Positions 34,688 to 44,912 of a stretch of DNA of 64,000 nucleotides are shown one piece after another. Every line of letters begins with the position of its first letter. Positions within the stretch are counted from its first letter, which is position 1. Origin of the DNA: Leptolyngbya sp. PCC 7375 (lineage in GTDB: Bacteria; Cyanobacteriota; Cyanobacteriia; Phormidesmidales; Phormidesmidaceae). The stretch is from the NCBI RefSeq assembly GCF_000316115.1, contig NZ_JH993797.1:7785961-7849960 (forward strand), written 5' to 3'. Below the pieces are notes generated by a model that searched no databases, had not been told where the DNA came from, and was given only the letters and a program-made list of their open reading frames with translations. The translations under genes were made by a program, and so were the position numbers.

Positions 34688-37600
34688 TCAGAGCATTAGC
34701 TGTTGCTGGGCTAGATAGTAGTACAGGCCCCGTTCCGCAATCAGCTGGTCATGGCTGCCCTGTTCTACAAGGATGCCTTGATCTAGAACAAGAATGCGAT
34801 CGACCTGGCGTACGGTCGATAGTCGGTGAGCGATGATAAAGGTGGTGCGGTTACGACTTAGCTGGGCTAGGTTGTGTTGAAAACGTCGCTCGGATTCGGT
34901 ATCTAGCGAGCTGGTTGCTTCATCTAAAATCAAGACACGCGGCTGTCCTAGCAAAGCTCGTGCAATGGCTATGCGCTGTCGCTGCCCTCCAGAAAGTGTG
35001 GCCCCTCTCTCTCCTACCTTGGTGTTATATCCCAAGGGTAATGCTTGAATAAAGCTGTGGGCTTCGGCAAGCTTAGCGACTTCAACAACATCGTCAATGC
35101 TATAGTTGGGGCGATGTAGGGTGATGTTGTCTAGAATAGTTCCAGAAAATAGGAAGCATTCTTGAGGGACAACCCCGAGTTGCGATCGCAATGAATGGGG
35201 AGCAATATGACGAATTTCATGGCCATCAACCAGAATACGACCACTACTCGAATGGTACAGCCCCTGTAGTAGGCTAATGAGTGTTGATTTACCTGAGCCG
35301 CTACGTCCTACAATGGCAACGGTTTCTCCAACAGGGACATCAAAAGAAATATTCTGTAGAATATTACGCTCGTCATCCTCTGCATAGCGAAACGTTACAT
35401 TGTCGAACTTAATGTGACCTTGAATAGATGGCAACTCCAACATAGAACGCTGGATGGCTTCTTCAGGTTTAGCAGAAAAAATATCATTGAGCCGTTCTAT
35501 GGAAATTGTCACCTCTTGGAATTCGTCCCAGAGTCCTACAAGAGCCAGCACGGGGCCGATTACACTGCCAATCAGCATGTTAAATGCAAAAAACTGCCCA
35601 ATGGTTAGCTGATCCTGGATGACCAGATAGGCACCGTACCAGATTAAAGCCGTACTCCCTAATGAGTGAATAACGCCACTCGATGCTTGCAATGCATTGG
35701 CCAGTTTTTGACCATGGAATCGAGCATTGAGTAGCTGAATTAAGTCATTTTCCCAACGCCAGCGAGCTTCTTGTTCCACAGAGACAGCTTTAATGGTGCC
35801 AATACCGGCCATCATTTCTACTAAAGTCGAATTTTCCTTAGCATCAGCATTAAAGATCTTGCGTGATACCCGTCGCAGTAGTGGTGTTGCTCCAATAGCT
35901 AGTAGGGCAATGCATGGAATAAATGCTAAAACCAATAACGTTAAATGCCAGTTGTAATATGCCATTAAGGCAATATAGACAACCATCATCACGACATCTA
36001 GCCAAACAATAACCAGCTGCCGTGTGAGAAATAGCTGAATCTTCTGCCCTTCTTCAACTCGTGTTGTGATGTCTCCCACATGGCGAAAATCAAAAAACTT
36101 TAAGGGTAGTTTTAGTGTGTGCTGCACAAAACCACTGATTAATGAAAGATCTAAACGATTTGAGAAGTAATCTAGGAGGTATTGACGTACAGCCGTTAAC
36201 CCAATTTGCCACAGACCAAAGAGCAATAGACCCATAGCAAACACATTGAGTGTAACGATACTACGCTGTACTACCACGCGGTCCAGAATGACCTGAGTAA
36301 ACAGGGGAGTTACCAAACCAACAATCTGAATTAGCAATGAAGTGAGAATGATTTGGCTAATGAGAGTGCGGTAGGGCCATAGTAGTCTGATCAGATTACC
36401 CATCGACTGCTGACTCTCAGCGGTCAACGCTTGTAGCCGGTCAGTGGGTTCCAGGAGCAGAGCATAGCCAGTCCATCCTCCTAAAAACTCTTTCTGCTGT
36501 ATCCATTTACGACCTTTGGCTGGGTCTGCAATTAAAATACGTTTAGACTGAATTCGATAGACCACAACATAGTGGTCTCCTTGCCAATGGGCTACAAATG
36601 GGTGTTGTTTTTCATGCAGACGATCTAAACTCGCCCGAACTGGCCTAGTCTCAAAGCCTACTTTCTCAGCAGCTCTGACTAGCCCTTTTAAGGACGTCCC
36701 TTCTCGACTAGTCCCTGCCAGTTCTCGTAGAACATTAAGACTGATCTGTTTACCCCAGTACTGGGCTACCATAGCCAGGCAAGCCACACCACAGTCTGCT
36801 GTACTTTGCTGCTCAATAAAAGGAAAACCTTGCCAGGGGTGGCGTCCTCGATAACGGGGTTGAGGAAACTCCACTAGACCTTGCTCAGAAATATTCTCAG
36901 ACAAGCCCATTCTATGGGCAGGAGGCATAGCTGAATTTAATGTGGATGTGGAATTCAACACATTTTCAAGAGATTTCCTGTCCTTAAATGATGGTGTTTC
37001 TACCGTATTTGTTTTGAATCCATTGGATAACTTAGATTCTACGGGGTGTAAAAACGGAAATCGAGCCCATTGTTTTTTGGGGAGGCTATAGATTGACAAC
37101 GCTTCTCGGGCAACCCAATCAGTCGGAATCGGTTGGGGATACCCCCAACTATCTCCCGGCAACAATGGATTATGCCCATGGCGAGATGATTGAATATGGC
37201 CTGATCTCAACCAAAAATGAGAGTCATCGCCTAATTCAACTAATCGCTGTTGGCAAGGGACCTGTTGCTGTTGACAGGCACCGACAAACGGATCTAGCTC
37301 ATAACTACTGAGCCCTTGGAAAGAGGTCATCGTCTTAAAGAAGATTAGCTTCTCGCGGTGTTGGGCTTGGGAAAGTAGATATGTCTTTAAATCTGGTAGC
37401 TGGTTAATCCAATGTTGGAAAGTGGTTAACGGCATCCAAGCAATTTCAACATTTTCAGCGGCTACGACCCGATATGTGAGCTTGTGATCGTTTAATATTG
37501 GCTCCACCCCAAATGTATCACCGCGCTTTAGAGATTGCACAGGGGTTCCACCCATCACCTCTGCGTCACTAACAATACGGGCACGACCATCACAGATGAT

Positions 37601-37783
37601 ATAAAGCCCTGCACCCTCTTCATGGGATAACGGAGAACCTTGAGGACCTTCCCCATAGGCAAAGAATTCATCGCCTATCTTGTATGTACAAATTTGGAAG
37701 GCTTGATTAAAAGCAGTCGGAATAGTAGAAGCTACATTAATTAATGCAGCAATATTAAAAGGTACTGAGGAGTAGTTCATCAC
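34688..37783 (-). CDS. HetC/PteB-type C39 peptidase-containing ABC exporter with cNMP-binding-like domain
   Basis: A 1031-residue transporter. Residues 25-145 are a cyclic-nucleotide-binding-like fold (IGDEFFAYGEG, GLYIICDGRARIVSD, LKRGDTFGVEPIL). The C39 peptidase at about 315-455 has STADCGVACL with catalytic Cys near 331, GDHYVVVY for His and IADPAKGR for Asp. Then an ABC membrane domain (480-770) and an ATPase with GRSGSGKST near 827, LSGGQRQRIAIARAL and ILDEATSSLD. Length and domain order match HetC of heterocyst-forming cyanobacteria (about 1040 residues). PteB, a related C39 transporter, exports Gly-Gly peptides in Synechococcus elongatus. Expected substrates are the precursors at 24873, 25411 and 26106. 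Confidence 0.92.
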   Translation of the reverse strand: MMNYSSVPFNIAALINVASTIPTAFNQAFQICTYKIGDEFFAYGEGPQGSPLSHEEGAGLYIICDGRARIVSDAEVMGGTPVQSLKRGDTFGVEPILNDHKLTYRVVAAENVEIAWMPLTTFQHWINQLPDLKTYLLSQAQHREKLIFFKTMTSFQGLSSYELDPFVGACQQQQVPCQQRLVELGDDSHFWLRSGHIQSSRHGHNPLLPGDSWGYPQPIPTDWVAREALSIYSLPKKQWARFPFLHPVESKLSNGFKTNTVETPSFKDRKSLENVLNSTSTLNSAMPPAHRMGLSENISEQGLVEFPQPRYRGRHPWQGFPFIEQQSTADCGVACLAMVAQYWGKQISLNVLRELAGTSREGTSLKGLVRAAEKVGFETRPVRASLDRLHEKQHPFVAHWQGDHYVVVYRIQSKRILIADPAKGRKWIQQKEFLGGWTGYALLLEPTDRLQALTAESQQSMGNLIRLLWPYRTLISQIILTSLLIQIVGLVTPLFTQVILDRVVVQRSIVTLNVFAMGLLLFGLWQIGLTAVRQYLLDYFSNRLDLSLISGFVQHTLKLPLKFFDFRHVGDITTRVEEGQKIQLFLTRQLVIVWLDVVMMVVYIALMAYYNWHLTLLVLAFIPCIALLAIGATPLLRRVSRKIFNADAKENSTLVEMMAGIGTIKAVSVEQEARWRWENDLIQLLNARFHGQKLANALQASSGVIHSLGSTALIWYGAYLVIQDQLTIGQFFAFNMLIGSVIGPVLALVGLWDEFQEVTISIERLNDIFSAKPEEAIQRSMLELPSIQGHIKFDNVTFRYAEDDERNILQNISFDVPVGETVAIVGRSGSGKSTLISLLQGLYHSSSGRILVDGHEIRHIAPHSLRSQLGVVPQECFLFSGTILDNITLHRPNYSIDDVVEVAKLAEAHSFIQALPLGYNTKVGERGATLSGGQRQRIAIARALLGQPRVLILDEATSSLDTESERRFQHNLAQLSRNRTTFIIAHRLSTVRQVDRILVLDQGILVEQGSHDQLIAERGLYYYLAQQQLML

Positions 37784-39051
37784 CCAAATCCAAACGTGTG
37801 CAGGTAAAAACCAGGAAGTTTTAGAACTAAAATTCTTAGATTTTCTGCAACAGAAATCTAGTCGCGGGACTAAGCAGCTTTAGATTTAGCTACCGATTAC
37901 CCTTGGACCACAGCTGTATGGAACAAACATCTGTGTATTAGGAAATGAATTGAAAATTGAATGAACGTACGTAGATAAATATTGTAAGATACTTTCTAGA
38001 AAGAAAAATCCTTTCTGATTATGGCGAAGCTGACAGGGAAAAATCATTTTTTATTATCACCGTTTTAGGTTAAATTGAAGTTTTTTATAAGAAAATGTGG
38101 GTTATTGCCATAATACGCGCAATAGTCTCACTCACCACAGCAACAGTATATATATGAGACGCTAACAAAAAACAATATTCAATTTAAGTTGTTATTAAAT
38201 TTAAATAAATAATTAAGCTGACGCTTTATCGAAGCATGTAGTATGCATTGCAATCTTCGTAGAAAGCCTGCTCTCAGATGGGAGCAAGCTTTTTAGTATG
38301 TTCGTATTGTTGATGGTAGAGCACAATAGGTCTAATTGATTATAATCATAAATACTATTGCCCAATGACTTGGTTTTTAACAACTGCCTAAGATATTCCA
38401 GGGTTTAGATTAAATGCGATCAAGCGAATTACTCTCTTCCCATGGAAAATCTTAAGAGATTAATATGCAGGCTCTTATTTGATTTTTACTTCAATATTCC
38501 TTAGACATATCCTTAGACATATTGATACTCCAATCACTTTTAGGTTGACGAACTACAGAGACTGAATAAATCATGATCACTCGTACTTACTCCACTGCGA
38601 GAGAGCTCTCACATTGGCTGATTGTGTATAGTCATTGCTCAGCAATCGCACTGTCACCGTACTTTTGTCTCAACTCAGTGTATATAAACTAAGAGATTTT
38701 TCCATCTGACAAAAGTTACTTGTATTCCTCTTAAAGGGTTACTTGTTCCATTAGATAGTGCAAAAGTATTTTTTTAAAAAATAAGATTCAATACAAAATC
38801 CAACAACTATGATGATGGCTCGGTGCAGTTTGTGACATTTTTTAATAAAAGCTGAAATTTTATTCTCCCCTCAGCCACGTCAGGGTGCCTGAGGAGTAGG
38901 CGCTCACTAATTCTGATTCTTGTCAACACCCAAAAGGTTACTTTCTTGAAAAACTCTAATAAAATTAATTTAGTACACAAAAGTTATCCACATAAGCGAT
39001 ATATGATAGTCCGTATGTGCCCTATGGTTTACCCATATCTCTAGGAGCCCT
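37784..39051. other. 1.27-kb AT-rich intergenic region between exporter and AAA-like gene
   Basis: No gene seen on either strand. It must contain the minus-strand promoter of the exporter operon (near 37784-38000) and the plus-strand promoter of the gene at 39052. It holds the hairpin cluster at 38230-38294. Low GC and unusual length suggest either a regulatory region or an unannotated RNA. Confidence 0.5.
38230..38294 (+). ncRNA. candidate small RNA 3' end: hairpin plus intrinsic terminator
   Basis: CGAAG (38230-38234) pairs with CTTCG (38255-38259) over an inner hairpin with GCAT / ATGC arms. Immediately after comes AAAGC-TGCTC pairing with GAGCA-GCTTT (38263-38292) and a T-run. No gene precedes it for over 400 bases on this strand, so a terminated transcript here would be a non-coding RNA. 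Family unknown; the conserved motif of Yfr1 is not present. Confidence 0.35.
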
Positions 39052-40404
39052 ATGACCCCTGATGAGATAGTTCATGTGCTTAATGCAACAGGGCAAAAGC
39101 AGTTGCTTCCCGTGCAGGAACTGATTTTACGCCAGGCTTGGGAAGGAGAAACCTATGCCAGTATGGCAGAGGAATTGCATTACGATGCGGCTTATCTAAA
39201 AAAAGTGGCGTTTGAGCTATGGCATTTGTTGTCGGATACCTTTGAAACTCCCATTAGTAAAGTTACGCTGCGTCCAATCCTTGAACCACAATCCTTAGCC
39301 CCTCACCAAAAACAGTTTCTTAAGGACAGTCAATCTCTCCTTGGCAGACAAGTCTATTTAACAGAATTATGCTTCAAAAGTAAGTTTCCTGCTGGTTCTA
39401 TTCCCGTTGGTTCAGCGCTATATATTAGTCATCCAACGATTGAAGAAATGGCTTGTCAAGAGATAAGTGAGCCAGGAGGAATGGTGCGCATTAAGGCTCC
39501 TAGGAGAATGGGTAAAAGTTCATTGTTGCTCAGAATACTATCGTATGCAGCCGTTCAAAACTATCGGACTGTTTACTTAGACTGTCAAGAGATTGATGGT
39601 CGTCTCAAAGAGGATCAGACTAAATTTCTACGTTGGTTCTGTGCCAACATCAGCTATCAGCTGGATCTAGAGCCTAGACTTGATGATTATTGGGATGCAG
39701 AAATGGGTGCTTGTTTAAGTTCTACCCTGTATATTGAGCAATATATACTTAGGCAGCTTAAAAAACCGCTGGTATTATTTGTGGATGATGCAGATCTGCT
39801 CTTGCAGCATATTGACATGGCTCGTTGTTTTTTCTCAGTCTTGAGATCATGGCACGAACGAGCGAAGCGCATTGTTTCAATGCAAAATCTCCGACTAGTG
39901 GTAACTTATTGCTCAGAGTTTCACAGTTTTCTCGATATCAGCCAATCTTTATGCAACGTCGGCTTGCCAATTAAGTTGCCCTGTTTTAACTTGAATCAGA
40001 TGCAGCAGTTGGCAGGTCGCTATAAACTACATGACTCGGAAGGTAATGCCGATATAACTTGGCTTTCCTCATTGCTAGCTATGACAGGTGGCCACCCCTA
40101 TCTTGTACAGCTGGCGTTTTATAACCTTTGTCAGGGCGCTGTCACTGTCAGGCAATTGTTACGCGATGCACCGACCCTGGCCAGCATTTACCAAGATCAT
40201 TTGCGTGGTTACTTAGTGGCTTTGCAGTTGCGTCCTGAGTTAACCGCTGCTCTCAAAGAAGTCATGACTGCGGAGCAGAGTACCAAGGTTGATCCGATGT
40301 TGGCCTATGAGTTAGATAGTATGGGACTCATACAGCTGCAGGGTAACCAGGTAATACCTAGCTGTGAGCTATATCGTTTGTACTTTAGTGCGCAACTTTC
40401 GTAA
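39052..40404 (+). CDS. AAA-like (STAND-related) ATPase with N-terminal HTH
   Basis: A 450-residue protein. Residues 1-70 (LPVQELILRQAWEGETYASM, YDAAYLKKVAFELWHLL) are the helical HTH-like module common at the start of cyanobacterial AAA/WD40 signalling proteins. The ATPase begins near 125; Walker A KAPRRMGKSSLL near 150 and Walker B PLVLFVDDADLLL near 245. The remainder is the AAA-35-like winged region (GGHPYLVQLAFYNLC). No WD40 or sensor domain follows. Probably a signalling or regulatory ATPase; target unknown. It is a single gene beyond the long intergenic region. Confidence 0.75.
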   Translation: MTPDEIVHVLNATGQKQLLPVQELILRQAWEGETYASMAEELHYDAAYLKKVAFELWHLLSDTFETPISKVTLRPILEPQSLAPHQKQFLKDSQSLLGRQVYLTELCFKSKFPAGSIPVGSALYISHPTIEEMACQEISEPGGMVRIKAPRRMGKSSLLLRILSYAAVQNYRTVYLDCQEIDGRLKEDQTKFLRWFCANISYQLDLEPRLDDYWDAEMGACLSSTLYIEQYILRQLKKPLVLFVDDADLLLQHIDMARCFFSVLRSWHERAKRIVSMQNLRLVVTYCSEFHSFLDISQSLCNVGLPIKLPCFNLNQMQQLAGRYKLHDSEGNADITWLSSLLAMTGGHPYLVQLAFYNLCQGAVTVRQLLRDAPTLASIYQDHLRGYLVALQLRPELTAALKEVMTAEQSTKVDPMLAYELDSMGLIQLQGNQVIPSCELYRLYFSAQLS

Positions 40405-40501
40405 GTCTTTTGTAATTTAATAGCGGGCAACAGCTGGGGATAGCTCAGGATTAAGATTTTCTGATGTTTATTCATGTTCCCGGCTGGGGAGGCATCATTT
40501 A

Positions 40502-41050
40502 ATGATAGCCCCACCTAATCAGATCATCATGGCCTACGTATGTGAACTCAACCCTGGTCACCATGTTTATTTAGATAATCAGGGTGATCAAACGACTGTC
40601 ATCACGACTATGGGAATGCCAGGACAACAGCAACAGGCTAGTAGCAGCATGACTACGGGGCCTTGGATTGCACCGCCAGCGGGGTATCAAAATACCACTG
40701 GGGCTATCGTTAAGTTGTTTACGGCCCAGGGTGAAACCTGTGTGTATATCCAGGGTAATGCTATTACCCTGGCAGGTAGTGAAGTATCTATGGTAGGTGC
40801 ACAGCAGCTGTCGATGCAGCAAACGGTTGCTATGCCCACCTCATCTATGCCACCGATGCCACCGATGACCATGGGGACGATGCAAATGACGATGAACCCG
40901 ATGGAAATGCATATGGGGAATATGGAATTAAAGATGAATGCTGCTAATCAAGTGCCTCAACCTGCTGCTCGACAGTTTTGTAGCCAGTGTGGTGCCAAAG
41001 TTGCCCCTGGGGATAATTTTTGCTCTAGTTGTGGTCACGCCTTAAGCTGA
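40502..41050 (+). CDS. Met/Pro-rich zinc-ribbon protein
   Basis: A 182-residue protein from the ATG at 40502 (GGGGAGG nine bases upstream) or the ATG at 40529. The C-terminus is a four-Cys zinc ribbon (FCSQCGAKVAPGDNFCSSCG). The middle is unusually Met-rich (MPPMPPMTMGTMQMTMNPME and following MEMHMGNMELKM), which could bind copper or other soft metals; this is inference. The N-terminal 75 residues are beta-like with no family known to me. No partner gene is obvious. Confidence 0.65.
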   Translation: MIAPPNQIIMAYVCELNPGHHVYLDNQGDQTTVITTMGMPGQQQQASSSMTTGPWIAPPAGYQNTTGAIVKLFTAQGETCVYIQGNAITLAGSEVSMVGAQQLSMQQTVAMPTSSMPPMPPMTMGTMQMTMNPMEMHMGNMELKMNAANQVPQPAARQFCSQCGAKVAPGDNFCSSCGHALS

Positions 41051-41467
41051 AGGAGATTTTTCTAGGCCTTTTATGTCCACGGCCTTTCTGTCTGAACGAG
41101 GATTGAACAACTGTTTTTACAGAATGTGCATAAAAGGATAGTTTTGTCTTCTACAGTCTCTGTAAGCCTGGATTCTCTCAATTTCCAGGGGGTGTTTGTG
41201 GCAGGCCGTTTGCCTCTGTTCTCCAAGGCTATCTGGTGGTTGGGCTTGGATGACTGTGGCACTCTCTCGATGATTACCATAGCAATATCACAATAGTGTT
41301 CAAAGTTTTGAGCGTTATTGTTCTTCATGGAAAAACGTAATGGGTGACAACTGAACGCTGTTTTACCCATTAATGGCTTAACCTGGTATTAAATTTTTGC
41401 CAGATGTATGGACTTTTACAATTTGCGATACCGATAGCCGCTAATCAGTGGAATATGCGCTTTGAGA
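41051..41467. other. intergenic region without recognised features
   Basis: About 415 bases between the zinc-ribbon gene and the ATP-grasp gene. ORFs here on the minus strand have no ribosome binding site or homology I recognise. Probably the promoter of the ATP-grasp cluster. Confidence 0.4.
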
Positions 41468-42913
41468 ATGCTGATTGTGTTTAATTCCTACGATCCCGGA
41501 GATTTTTACGACGAGCTATTTGTCAGACGAGGGGTGCCTCGACCCGAGGCGGAACTATTGGTGAAGCGTATCAGTGACATTTCCATTGATGAGCTGATGC
41601 TGCGCCAACAGATGGCTCAGAATATGTTGTTTAAGCTGGGCGTAACGTTTAACGTTTATAACGATAATCAAGGAACAGAGCGAATTTTTCCATTTGATGT
41701 AGTGCCTCGCGTAGTGCCTCGCAATGAGTGGCAGTGGCTGGAAACAGGCTTAAAACAACGTATTAAAGCGTTAAATTGTTTCTTGGACGACATTTATAAT
41801 GGTCAAAACATTATCAACGACGGGGTTATTCCCAGGGAGGTGATTGAGTCTGCAACGGGTTTTTTGAAGCCTTGCTTGGGTTTAAAACCGCCGAAAGGGA
41901 TCTGGTGTCACATCACTGGGACCGATTTAGTTCGCGATCGCAACGGCAACTGGTACGTCCTTGAAGATAATCTCCGCTGCCCCTCTGGCGTCTCCTACGT
42001 TTTAGAAAATCGACGGGTGATGAAAGGGGCGTTTCCAGCCCTGTTTGAGGCCCTCAATATTAACCCAGTGGACGATTATCCCAGTCAGCTACTAGCTTCC
42101 CTATTGCACCTGGCACCCGACGGAATGCCCGAGCCGCGAGTGGTTCTGTTGTCTCCGGGTATTTATAACTCTGCTTATTTTGAGCATTCATTTTTAGCTC
42201 AACAGATGGGCATTGAACTGGTGGAAGGTCGAGATTTAGTCGTGGCAGACGGCTATTTGCAAATGAAGACCACTAAAGGGTTGCAGCGGGTAGATGTGAT
42301 TTACCGCCGCATTGATGATGAATTCTTAGATCCTCTGACCTTCCATCCTGATTCTCTCTTGGGGGTACCAGGGCTCATGGACGTGTATCGTCAGGGGCGG
42401 GTTGCGATCGCCAATGCTCCAGGTACCGGTGTTGCCGATGACAAGATGATCTACAGTTACGTTCCCGCCATGGTGCGTTATTACCTCGATGAGGAGCAGA
42501 TCATCCCCAATGTTCCTACGTATCTCTGCGAAAATTCCCAGCAGCAGGACTATGTACTCCACCATCTTGATCAGCTGGTGGTCAAAGCCACCAATGCCTC
42601 GGGAGGTTACGGCATGTTAGTGGGACCCCATGCCACCGATCCGGAGCGTGATGCCTTTGCTGACCAGATTAAGGCGAATCCTCGGGGGTATATTGCCCAG
42701 CCCACCCTTTGCCTCTCCCGGGTACCGGCTTTGGTTAACAGTAAGTTTCAAGGCTGCCATGTGGATTTGCGCCCGTTTATTTTGAACGGTGAAGATATCT
42801 ATGTGAATCCAGGTGGTTTAACGCGGGTGGCTTTGAAGAAAGGGTCGCTGGTGGTGAATTCATCCCAGGGGGGAGGCAGTAAGGATACGTGGGTGGTGGC
42901 GGCGGCGAATTAG
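41468..42913 (+). CDS. circularly permuted ATP-grasp protein (DUF404/DUF407)
   Basis: About 481 residues from ATG 41468 (a TTG six bases earlier is less likely). Features: FNSYDPGDFYDELFV at the N-terminus, DLVRDRNGNWYVLEDNLRCP with the ATP-grasp Glu-Asp-Asn, VVLLSPGIYNSAYFEH and KATNASGGYGMLVGP near the C-terminus. Members occur with alpha-E and transglutaminase genes, exactly as here (next genes at 42977 and 44040). The trio is widespread and thought to form and process peptide bonds, but its product is not known. The alpha-E gene follows after 63 bases. Confidence 0.85.
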   Translation: MLIVFNSYDPGDFYDELFVRRGVPRPEAELLVKRISDISIDELMLRQQMAQNMLFKLGVTFNVYNDNQGTERIFPFDVVPRVVPRNEWQWLETGLKQRIKALNCFLDDIYNGQNIINDGVIPREVIESATGFLKPCLGLKPPKGIWCHITGTDLVRDRNGNWYVLEDNLRCPSGVSYVLENRRVMKGAFPALFEALNINPVDDYPSQLLASLLHLAPDGMPEPRVVLLSPGIYNSAYFEHSFLAQQMGIELVEGRDLVVADGYLQMKTTKGLQRVDVIYRRIDDEFLDPLTFHPDSLLGVPGLMDVYRQGRVAIANAPGTGVADDKMIYSYVPAMVRYYLDEEQIIPNVPTYLCENSQQQDYVLHHLDQLVVKATNASGGYGMLVGPHATDPERDAFADQIKANPRGYIAQPTLCLSRVPALVNSKFQGCHVDLRPFILNGEDIYVNPGGLTRVALKKGSLVVNSSQGGGSKDTWVVAAAN

Positions 42914-42976
42914 GTAAGCCTATTTTTTCCCCTTTTGGTGGGTTGTGCCCACCCTACACTTTTCTTAAAAACAACT

Positions 42977-43927
42977 ATGCTAAGTCGCGTTGCTGATTCC
43001 ATCTATTGGATTAACCGCTATGTGGAACGGGCGGAAAATGTGTCCCGTTTTGTGGATGTTAACTTAAATCTGTTGCTTGATACCCCCATGGGTACGCTAC
43101 AACAGTGGGAGCCACTGGTGGTAACCACGGGCGATCAGGAGATCTTTAAAGAGCGCTATGGTGAAGCGACGGCTGAAAATGTGCTGAGGTTTCTCACCTT
43201 TGATGCGGACTATCCTAATTCCATTCGTGCCTGCGTGAAATCGGCCCGGGAGAATGCCCGTTCGGTGCGAGAGATTATTTCATCGGAAATGTGGGAACAG
43301 CTGAATGAGTTTTACCTGATGGTGGAAGCTGCGGCTAAGTCCGATGAAGTGGCTGAACTCTATGCGTTTTACCCTGAGGTGAAACTTGCCAGTCACCTCT
43401 TTGCTGGGGTGATGGATGCCACCATGTCCCACAATGAGGGCTGGCACTTTGGCCGATTGGGGCGTTTTTTAGAACGAGCGGATAAAACAGCCCGGATCTT
43501 AGATGTGAAGTATTTTATTCTGCTGCCATCGATAGCGGCGGTGGGTAGCTCTTTAGATAACCTCCAGTGGATTGCCCTATTGCGCTCTGCCAGTGCCTAC
43601 GAGATGTACCGCAAGTGTCAGCATCTAATTAATCCCAGAGGCGTTGTGGACTTTTTGGTGCTGCATCCCGAATTTCCCCGGTCTATTCGCTGTTGCATTT
43701 TACAGGCTGAGCAGTCTTTGAATAAAATCTCAGGCTCACCCATAGGTACCTGGCGGCTCAGTAGTGAGCGGCGGTTGGGCAAGTTGCGATCGCACCTCGA
43801 ATACATCACCCTAGATGAGATTTTCCAAACCGGGCTCCACGAATTTTTGGATCACCTCCAGGATGACCTGAACCATATGGGTAGTGCCATTACCGAAAAT
43901 TTCTTTGGGGCCTCGGTCTTGGCTTAA
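42977..43927 (+). CDS. alpha-E domain protein (DUF403)
   Basis: About 316 residues from ATG 42977 (LSRVADSIYWINRYVERAEN), all-alpha, no membrane segment. The longer ORF from 42935 would include untranslated leader. Conserved partner of the circularly permuted ATP-grasp protein and transglutaminase; it is proposed to be part of a peptide-forming complex. Enzymatic role unproven. Confidence 0.85.
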   Translation: MLSRVADSIYWINRYVERAENVSRFVDVNLNLLLDTPMGTLQQWEPLVVTTGDQEIFKERYGEATAENVLRFLTFDADYPNSIRACVKSARENARSVREIISSEMWEQLNEFYLMVEAAAKSDEVAELYAFYPEVKLASHLFAGVMDATMSHNEGWHFGRLGRFLERADKTARILDVKYFILLPSIAAVGSSLDNLQWIALLRSASAYEMYRKCQHLINPRGVVDFLVLHPEFPRSIRCCILQAEQSLNKISGSPIGTWRLSSERRLGKLRSHLEYITLDEIFQTGLHEFLDHLQDDLNHMGSAITENFFGASVLA

Positions 43928-43936
43928 TGGGGATAG

Positions 43937-43976
43937 ACCATTGTAGGGGCGTTATCTGTAAGGCCCCTACAATGGT
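43937..43976 (+). terminator. 14-bp perfect hairpin after alpha-E gene
   Basis: ACCATTGTAGGGGC and its exact complement GCCCCTACAATGGT around a 12-base loop, 10 bases after the alpha-E stop codon. There is no T-run, so it could equally be a processing or attenuation structure between the alpha-E gene and the transglutaminase. Confidence 0.5.
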
Positions 43977-44039
43977 GTGTTGATAACCCTGGTTAAAAAC
44001 CCAATTAGCCCTTAAGCAACGCTCACCTTAAAACCCGCT

Positions 44040-44897
44040 GTGCGCTATCGCATTGTCCATCAAACTCAATATCACTATGTTGAACCTGTACAGCTAGGAC
44101 TGCATCTATTGCGGCTGCAACCCCGGGTAGACGGTAGTCAACGTCTGCATCAGTTCACCTGTGAGGTTGCCCCTACACCTGACAAATCTACTGACTGGCT
44201 TGATTTAGAGGGCAATGTTTGTCGCCAGGTATGGTTTGCCGATACCCCTATCACCACCTTGACCATCACCAGTCAATGTGATGTAGAAACCCTGCGGTCT
44301 CATCCCTTTGACTATCTTTCTCCAGACTGGGCAGTGACGGCTCCCCCAGATTATCCCCAGTCTGTGCAGCGTCTAGTAGCCCCTTATCTGACATCCCCCT
44401 GTACCAATAGCCCAGCTGTGATTGACTGGGCTCAGCAGCGGCTGCATCAGGTGGACGGGAATGTGGGCTTATTTTTGACCGGTCTTACCCAAACCATTTA
44501 CCAAACCTGTACCTATGAAACCCGCCACCATGGCCCACCCTGGCCAGCGGGGGTAGTGCTGGCCAAACAGCGAGGGTCTTGCCGCGATTTTGCCGTGCTC
44601 TTTATGGCTGCCTGTCGAGCGGTGGGGCTGGCGGCAAGATTTGTCAGCGGTTATCAACGGGGCGATGCCGACCAAACAACCCATGAGCTACACGCTTGGC
44701 CTGAGGTGTACATACCCGGCGGTGGCTGGCGGGGCTTTGACCCGACCCTGGGTTTGGCCGTTGCCGATGGTCATATTGCCCTAGCAGCCGCAGTGGAACC
44801 GACCCAAGCCGCTCCCATCACCGGCAGACTACAGCCCGGCTATTTTGGTCAGAGCACCCTAACGGCAAACATCCGGTTAAATGTAGTTGATGAATAG
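44040..44897 (+). CDS. transglutaminase-like protein of ATP-grasp cluster
   Basis: A 285-residue protein from a GTG at 44040. The N-terminal beta domain (RYRIVHQTQYHYVEPVQLG) is followed by a transglutaminase/cysteine-protease core: Cys in RGSCRDFAVLFM near 182, His in THELHAWPEVY near 220 and Asp in GWRGFDPTLG near 235. These form the Cys-His-Asp triad. It probably acts as a peptidase or amidase on the product of the ATP-grasp/alpha-E pair. No signal peptide. It ends 15 bases before the convergent beta-helix gene. Confidence 0.88.
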   Translation: MRYRIVHQTQYHYVEPVQLGLHLLRLQPRVDGSQRLHQFTCEVAPTPDKSTDWLDLEGNVCRQVWFADTPITTLTITSQCDVETLRSHPFDYLSPDWAVTAPPDYPQSVQRLVAPYLTSPCTNSPAVIDWAQQRLHQVDGNVGLFLTGLTQTIYQTCTYETRHHGPPWPAGVVLAKQRGSCRDFAVLFMAACRAVGLAARFVSGYQRGDADQTTHELHAWPEVYIPGGGWRGFDPTLGLAVADGHIALAAAVEPTQAAPITGRLQPGYFGQSTLTANIRLNVVDE

Positions 44898-44912
44898 GCC
44901 GCAAAGCGTGAC

